Positions 57,866 through 64,000 of a stretch of DNA of 64,000 bases are shown here, one piece after another. The stretch is from Rhizophagus clarus. Its lineage: Eukaryota; Glomeromycota; Glomeromycetes; Glomerales; Glomeraceae. The stretch's first letter is position 1. Each line of letters starts with the position of its first letter. The notes under the pieces were generated by a model that saw nothing but the letters and a program-made list of their open reading frames with translations, searched no databases and was not told the origin of the DNA. The position numbers and the translations under genes were made by a program. The DNA is taken from contig BLAL01000073.1 in assembly GCA_015698045.1 (NCBI GenBank), positions 372,001 through 436,000 on the forward strand, given 5' to 3'.

Positions 57866-58330
57866 ATTTTTTTCTTTATTTTAGATATTTTAGATTTATT
57901 ACATAGTTGTGAATGAATTTTTTAATGCAGATATGGCTGAAATTTTCGATTTACACTTTGCTATTAATTTGGTAAATATTTCTTTTTTTTATACATATAT
58001 AAACTACTGTAATAATTTTTTCAGCTTCTGATAATGATTATATTTTGGATATCAAATTTGTAAGTTTAAATAAAAATAACATTATGTATGTTGCATAATG
58101 ATTATAAATATATATACAATTTAACTGGTTAATTTTCTGTTAAATAAGATTTTCCAAAAATTATAAAAATTATTAACTAAGCAAAAAAAAGTTGTAAGTT
58201 ATCATTTAAAAGACCGAGTTTTCAGCAATGTCAATGAGATGAACCCATTCCAGTTATCTATGATAATAATTTAAAAAAATTTTGTCAATAAAAAAATTTT
58301 TTGTGAATAAAAATTAGCAAATCTTATCAC

Positions 58331-58873
58331 GTTTTCTATTTTTATAAATTTCAGGAAATTTCAACGGAATTATATTATACTTTAATCCTTTTATCTTTTT
58401 AAACACCAGTATAAGAAGGCGAATACTATATCCGGTAACATAATTGTATTGTGTACTTGATCAAATGATCTCATCAAATACAATGAAATTACCCATTTTT
58501 AGTTACAATTCATTTTGTAAAATTCGAAAAGCATGTGCAAGCGTCTATGTTTTGTATCACAAAACTTTTAATAAATTTCTTTCTAATAACTTACTTTTTT
58601 AGGCATATGCATATATCAAAGCCCTTTTGTTTAACAGTTGTGTACGATATGCCTCAAGACAATCACGAGATGAAAAATTACCATTGAGACTCGGCTATGA
58701 CCGGCCCAATGTTTGTCATTTTACAGTTATTCATGCATTTTATTTTTCATTAAACAAAATTGGGAATCATTTTATTAACATTATTAACATTTTTTTTTTT
58801 AAAAAAAAATATACAAGTAAATATAAATTAAGATATGAAAAAAAAAAATAGACTTAAAAATATTAAACTTTTT
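58331..58873. other. Intergenic, 3' side of the BTB-TLDc gene
   Basis: AT-rich. The 74-codon frame at 58627-58851 (+) ends in poly-K from an A-run and has no known domain. Confidence 0.4.
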
Positions 58874-60435
58874 CTATAGTGTCTTATTTTCTTTTATAAT
58901 TTGAAATACTTCATATTCTTCTATGGAAAATTTATCCTCGGTCTCTCTTATTGGAATTTCATAAGAAGATTTTTTACAATAATTGTCATTATAATAATTT
59001 AATCCTGATAATGTAAGATCACCATCACCAAATGAAGGACCATGAAGAAACCAATTATTTATAGCTTGCTTTTTATTCTTTACCCGACTTAAAATATGAT
59101 TATCAATATTATCTTTATCTTTAAAAGAAAATATAAAGTTATCTTTAGCGATCTCTAACATTGAATCAGAATCCCACGTAATTTGATTATAACCACCAAG
59201 AATTTCGTTATGATATTTTACTTTAATAATTGATACAGTATGAGGAATACAATCACAAACCTCATGAAATTTTTTAGGTGAAAAACCATCCCGAGACCCA
59301 CGAATTAATAATTTAAAATCATGAGTGATAGTCGTCATTAACTTATCCGTATTATCATATCTATCTATCCAACTTGATATTAATTCGGTATGTTGAGATG
59401 TGATTATTTTTGAATCAATACTTTTAATATTTTTTGAATTAATTTCTCTTGATATACAAGATTTTGATCCTTCGCTTTTGTTATTACTATTAATAGGATC
59501 CAAATAATATTTAATTAAATTTTTATGTAATTCTTTTGGTAAAGCTTTCTTATAAGGTAATACCTTAACCAAGAATTCTTTAGAAGTTAAATTATAAAAT
59601 CTGATTAAAGGAATAAAGTTCTCCAAGGTATTCCCTAAAACGGTAAAATCATCTTTTGAAAAATTTGCAGGATCAGGAGGAAGTTCTGGATTTTGAGCAA
59701 GACTCCATTTAAGGACATGATCCCAAACTTCAATTTCGCTCATTGAAAGATTATTATTTTGAATTAGAGGGATTAATAATTTTTCTGAAATTGAAAAGAA
59801 ATTTGGTGTATAAAATATTTTATCTGGATTTTTAGATATTGAATCAATACAATATCTTTGTAATTCCAAGAAAGAATCGTTCTTAAAACTTGTTTGATAT
59901 ACGAGATTAAAATTTTTTTCTATCCAATATGATTTTTTTTTAATCAAAAAAGTTTGTAAATAGGTGATTAATTCTTTAATACTAAGTTCACCAGCGGCGA
60001 TCAAGATTTTAATGATATCTGAAGCATCACATTTTTCCAAGGTAATTTTTCCTCCATAAATATACCTAAAGTAAAACAATATAATGGGTTAACGAATAAA
60101 TAACGAATAACGGGTTAACGGTTAAAAAAAAATAAAAAATAAAAAAATAAAAAATAAATATTTTTTTTTTTTATTTACCTCAAAATTATTTCAAAAATAT
60201 TAGGTGAAATATTTGGTAATTTAATATGTACTAAATTTTCATTATTTTCTTTTTTATTGGTTGACAGGATTCTACGGAGATAAGGGGATCGATAACTTAA
60301 AATGACCATATGAGCACGAAAGATTTTTACATAGGGGTCATTTCCAACTTCGATAATAATATCGTTATATTGATCATCATTTAAAATTTCAAGTAAATTT
60401 TGGGATAATTTTGATAAAAATTTATTATCGACCAT
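58874..60435 (-). CDS. BTB-BACK-TLDc domain protein
   Basis: Two exons, 60435-60179 and 60065-58874, intron 60178-60066 (GTAAAT..TAG), 482 residues. BTB domain (residues ~10-110): LLEILNDDQYNDIIIEVG, IFRAHMVILSYRSPYLRRIL, HIKLPNISPNIFEIILRYIY. BACK-like helices (~115-240), including SEIEVWDHVLKWSLAQNP. TLDc domain (~300-475): ISSWIDRYD, FKLLIRGSRDGFSPKKFHEV, ILGGYNQITWDS, FIFSFKD, GPSFGDGDLTL. BTB-BACK proteins are usually cullin-3 adaptors. TLDc is linked to oxidative-stress protection and V-ATPase binding in eukaryotes. The start is set at the Met at 60435; an upstream in-frame Met lies in a poly-T run. The family is large in these fungi. No lesions seen. Confidence 0.9.
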
Positions 60436-61761
60436 TGTTATTATTGTTATTAAAAAAAAAAAAAAAAAAAAAAACAAGTTTATTGTTGTTATTAAGGTTG
60501 CTTTTATTTTAGTTTAAATTTTTTTTTTTTTTTAAAAAAAAAAAAAAATGAAAGGATATAATTTCCAAAAAAAAAAAAATTTTAAATATTCGAACTTTAT
60601 ATAAATAAACAGGTAAATGGGCATCAGCTGAGCAAGTTTTATGTATTACAAATTCTTTTTTTTTTTAAACCAGTAGTTTAAATGTACGGAGATTTTGTGT
60701 CGTACCAACACTTAAACTATCCGATTGACAGGAAATTTGCGCAGCACGGGATTTTTTGGTTATCTAAAATTAGTAAAGAAATAATAAACTCCATAAACTC
60801 CTTTTTAATTTAATCAAAAAGAGTAAATTTTGAAAGAGTAATATCAATGAAACATAATGACACAAACATTAACGTCATTTTTTGTTCCCGAACTTTCACT
60901 TATGTCCAGCATGATGGCGTTACTTTACTCGTTTGTTTGTTTGTTGCACAAACATATATTTATTATCTCTCCGTCCTACGGAGCCCTATATTAGGAAATA
61001 AAATTGATTAAGTGCAGATTTTGTGAACTCGACTTACAGAAAAAAGTTCCAGACTCATAAAATATACGCAAATCTACTGCGCAAACAAAAATTTCAAATA
61101 CATGAATGAAAATTATTTTTGTAATCTTTTATTTGAATAATCTGTTATCTAAATCATTGAAAAGAATTTCTCGTGAGCTAAACCATTATTACATTATTAC
61201 TATATTATTCTATATTATTGTTATTATACCATTTAGTTCATTTATAAATCGTAAAAATATAAAAATTTAAATAATTTAATTTAGCGTTTAAATAAATTAT
61301 TACTTTCATACTATTTTTTGTTGGGATGATTATACCAATAAAACTAAACAGTCGAATAACATAAATAAAACTAATTTATCGATAGCGTATTTTCCATTAC
61401 TGATGACAAATAAAATAATAAATGGTTTGACAATTTAAAATTCGATATCGAAATCATTTTCCTTGGTAATATATTCTACAAACATTAATTAAGATAATTA
61501 GGTTGGGCTTAATATTAAAAATTATCCTACAGCCAAATAAGATCATGCTTTTTTCATCGTGCTGATATTTTTTTTATTAAGCTATAAATAAACTATAATT
61601 GCAAAATTAATGTTGATATTTTTCACATACTAAAATATCATGTACTAAATATCAATATCATATATTATACAGAAAAAATAGGGCTGAAAGGAACGTGTTA
61701 AACTGGAAATAGTTTAATATCGTATTTATAAGCATGATCATCAGCGGCTGCAGGATAACAC
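60436..61761. other. Intergenic, promoter side of the BTB-TLDc gene
   Basis: Begins with long A and T runs (60450-60590), giving possible nucleosome-free promoter DNA. AT-rich spacer follows with no gene recognised. Confidence 0.4.
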
Positions 61762-61841
61762 AGTTATTTGATAGGGGTGTTAAAATATCATCCGAACTGC
61801 TTCGCAGTTCGGTGATATTCTAACCCCCCTATCAAATAACT
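61762..61841. repeat. 40-bp-arm hairpin
   Basis: The left arm AGTTATTTGATAGGGGTGTT.. and the right arm ..TAACCCCCCTATCAAATAACT pair with about three mismatches or bulges around a GAACTGCTTCGCAGTTC centre. It stands alone in AT-rich DNA. May be a minimal foldback element. Confidence 0.8.
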
Positions 61842-62149
61842 AATACTTATTTATTAAATTTTGTATCAATATCTAATTCGATTTTTTTTGTAAGTTAATC
61901 TAAAAAAAAAATAATATACAAAAATTCTATAAACCAAATTATAAAATTGTTATGATGCTTTGACCTAGATAAATTTCAGTTAACAAATATTGACATCCTA
62001 AAACCTTAATATAATTGCAAACAAAATTTAATTTATATTATATGAATGATTAGTTATTACATGTGATGATTTTATAATTTTTGTTCGACTATAAAATCAA
62101 TTTTATTATATATGTCGATAGACTGTGTCCTTTATCTTGAGCAGAATGT

Positions 62150-62450
62150 CAGCATTCTTCCATTAATTCAAAACCTTCAAGTACATTCGTTACAATTGGT
62201 GGTCGTAAACCATCACATACGTCAATAATAGGTTCCATATCATGATTTCGATCCATAAAAGTCTTCTACATGTCAAACTCTCACGTAATCATACCAATAC
62301 TGTATATATCTGGAGCTTTAGTATATATATTTTTGTCCTTGAAAATCTCCGGTACCATATAACCAATAAAACCATATTTCTCATTATTATCTATAGATTC
62401 AGTTGCAGTCTCACTTAATCTCATGTGACTAAATCTCAAGCCAAAGTAAA
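62150..62450 (-). pseudogene. Protein kinase fragment, second type
   Basis: The - strand reads EKYGFIGYMVPEIFKDKNIY, TKAPDIYSIGMIT, a stop, EFDM, a stop, then NHDMEPIIDVCDGLRPPIVTN and ECWHSAQDK-like text with the Trp codon turned to a stop. These are the activation-loop end (APE-like), subdomain IX and subdomain XI of a TKL-like kinase of a different subfamily from K1-K5. The N-lobe is not visible. Confidence 0.75.
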
Positions 62451-64000
62451 AAAGTTCATTTAGTTTATCTATGATTTATTAGAATGAATTAATATAAAAT
62501 ATTATATATTACATTGTTTAATTCTCTAGATGTGATATTTTAGAATTAAAAGTCAATTTTACACTTATAATTTGTTAATTGATTTATGTTTTTTTTTGAA
62601 ATATTCAAAGGAACAGCCCTTATATAAACTTTCTGGTAAAAAAAATGGTTTATTCATTTAACGATAAATTCTTTTACTAACTAAATAATTATATGTGTAA
62701 TTTCTGATGGAAATTCCGTTCCAAACTACTAACCAAATTGAATTTTACATTATTAATTCGATTATTTTAAACTAGAATTAGCATTGTGACTCGTTGCTTT
62801 ATATGACGATAAATTTAAAAATCTCACCGAGTAGATTTTTCATAAGAAATTTGTTAATGATCTCCGCGAAAAAAATACGTTATGAAGAAGCGCAGAGAGC
62901 CAATCAAAACGAAACGAGATCAATTACTTCATCTGTCAACTCTTCGTTTAGTGTTAAATGCAATTTTGGCCCGCATTATCGAGTCTGGCCGGCATTAATA
63001 AATTTAATTAGCAGACAATTATAACGCTGGTCAAGCATCTAATTTTGGCCTGCATTATATTGAACGAAATCCTGTATATTAAATATTAAAGAAAAATTAC
63101 AACAATATTTTAAAATTTTTGTAATAAATACTTTCTATTCAAAGGTTCTTTTGGAACAAAAATAAAATGAAATAGTTTGGATCTTAGGAAAATCTCTGTT
63201 TTATAAAGAACTAAGGACTGTATGATTTTCAAATTTAAAGGTTTTATCATTTTTGACAATTTTGAGATTAAAAATCTGGAAGCTGATTTAATTTGGTAAT
63301 ATTCTTTGAAGACTAAGGAAATAATATTTCAAAATTTATTGACTGATAAATTGATAAATGAATAAAAAATTTTACTTCATCCAATTTAAATCAAAAATAA
63401 ATTGTAAATACCGACAACTTTCAATTCTTGATAGTCAATTACGTCCAAACTCTGAAGTATGTTATTTTAAAGAATCGTTATGTTCATTCATGTAAGCTTT
63501 TATAAATGCGATATTTCATTACTGCGCTGTTGTTTGTGAGGGATATAGTGCTGGCTGGAGCTACATATAGTGTTGACTAGAGCTATCAACTATGTAATCA
63601 CGGGACGCTTATTCTTAAAAAAAAAAAAAAAAATTTGACAGAAATCAGAATAGTAATAAACTGACTAAAATTTATTTTGTGAAGATTAAAAAAAACTAAA
63701 ACTTACCACTTCTACCATTTTCAAAATTATGTACCTTACCGTACAGTTCCGAAATTAAATAACGCAACACTGGCCCGTACTATGGCTATTTTAGCCAGAA
63801 TTATGTGACCTTTGGCCGGAATTAAGTTCGAGCTTAATTTCGGAATGTTCGTCTGATTTACGATATTCTCTTTTTCCATCCAAATATACCAGGCACGTCA
63901 TTACGAAAACGGCGATAAACTTTCTTTATATAATGAGAAGATTTTTTTAATTTAACTTGATATTTACAAAATCGATCGAACCGATTGGAATATAATTTCG
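62451..64000. other. AT-rich end of window with satellite-type motifs
   Basis: TTTGGCCCGCATTAT / GGCCGGCATTAAT / GGCCTGCATTAT (62965-63055) and TTAGCCAGAATTATG / GGCCGGAATTAAG (63790-63830) are isolated relatives of the satellite motif. The 76-codon frame at 62794-63024 overlaps them and is probably chance. Nothing else recognised. Confidence 0.4.

Larger units (their letters stand above)
55440..58330 (-). repeat. Segmental inverted duplication, copy B
   Basis: Reverse complement of 21712-24060. The left border is near AAATACGTTTGACATAATGT and the right border near TTTTTTGTGAATAAAAATT. Longer than copy A because of the minisatellite expansion. No kinase copy adjoins it here. Confidence 0.8.

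Noticed and set aside
1-64000. Bacterial endosymbiont or horizontally acquired bacterial DNA
   Set aside because: All recognisable genes have spliceosomal-type introns and eukaryotic families; base composition is uniform.

Overview
The window looks like nuclear DNA of an arbuscular mycorrhizal fungus (Glomeromycotina, Rhizophagus-like). This is inferred from the sequence alone: it is extremely AT-rich, its genes are broken by short GT-AG introns of about 50-110 bp, and its families are ones expanded in that lineage: tandem copper tyrosinases, TKL-type kinases with an HGDL catalytic loop, a BTB-BACK-TLDc protein, and a SAM-like lineage-specific protein. No RNA genes or CRISPR arrays were recognised.

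Layout. 1-9.8 kb: two tandem tyrosinase genes on the + strand, the first cut by the window edge. Their spacer carries a foldback repeat, a palindrome-bearing repeat and a 1.3-kb transposable element. 10.9-11.9 kb: CCGAAA/GGCCAGAATTA repeats. 11.9-29.6 kb: a cluster of five copies of one kinase gene, three on the - strand and then two on the + strand. Only the copy at 18218-19925 keeps an open frame (467 codons across five exons), and it carries a small transposon at a splice boundary. 30.6-32.7 kb: an intact three-exon NmrA/isoflavone-reductase-like gene followed by a relic copy. 34.2-36.0 kb: a dead Tc1/mariner element with a second element nested in it. 36.1-37.1 kb: an unidentified decayed coding region. 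37.3-42.7 kb: satellite DNA with a ~101-bp unit and ~182/202-bp higher-order periods. 43.3-52.8 kb: a tandem segmental duplication with a SAM-domain gene (two lesions) and a much more decayed copy. 55.4-58.3 kb: an inverted duplicate of 21.7-24.1 kb, holding a conserved unidentified ORF and an expanded minisatellite. 58.9-60.4 kb: an apparently intact BTB-BACK-TLDc gene. 62.2-62.5 kb: a relic of a different kinase.

Main new observations. (1) Three insertions of 196, 742 and 1334 bp share CCCTA-type terminal inverted repeats, and each is flanked by a perfect 3-bp target duplication (CTG, AAG, TTT). One sits at the apparent intron/exon border of the only intact kinase copy. (2) Kinase copies share a conserved block immediately upstream of their start codons. 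(3) The kinase cluster shows a graded series of decay, including one copy whose only early lesion is a 10-bp deletion that removes the DFG motif. (4) A 31-kb-separated inverted duplication preserves the same ORF while its adjoining minisatellite has gone from about 6 to about 38 units.

Tyrosinases oxidise phenols (melanin or spore-wall roles are plausible), kinases and BTB-TLDc proteins are regulatory or stress-related, and the NmrA-like protein is a Rossmann-fold NAD(P)-binding protein. Nothing in the sequence ties these genes into one pathway. The window reads as an accessory, duplication-prone region.
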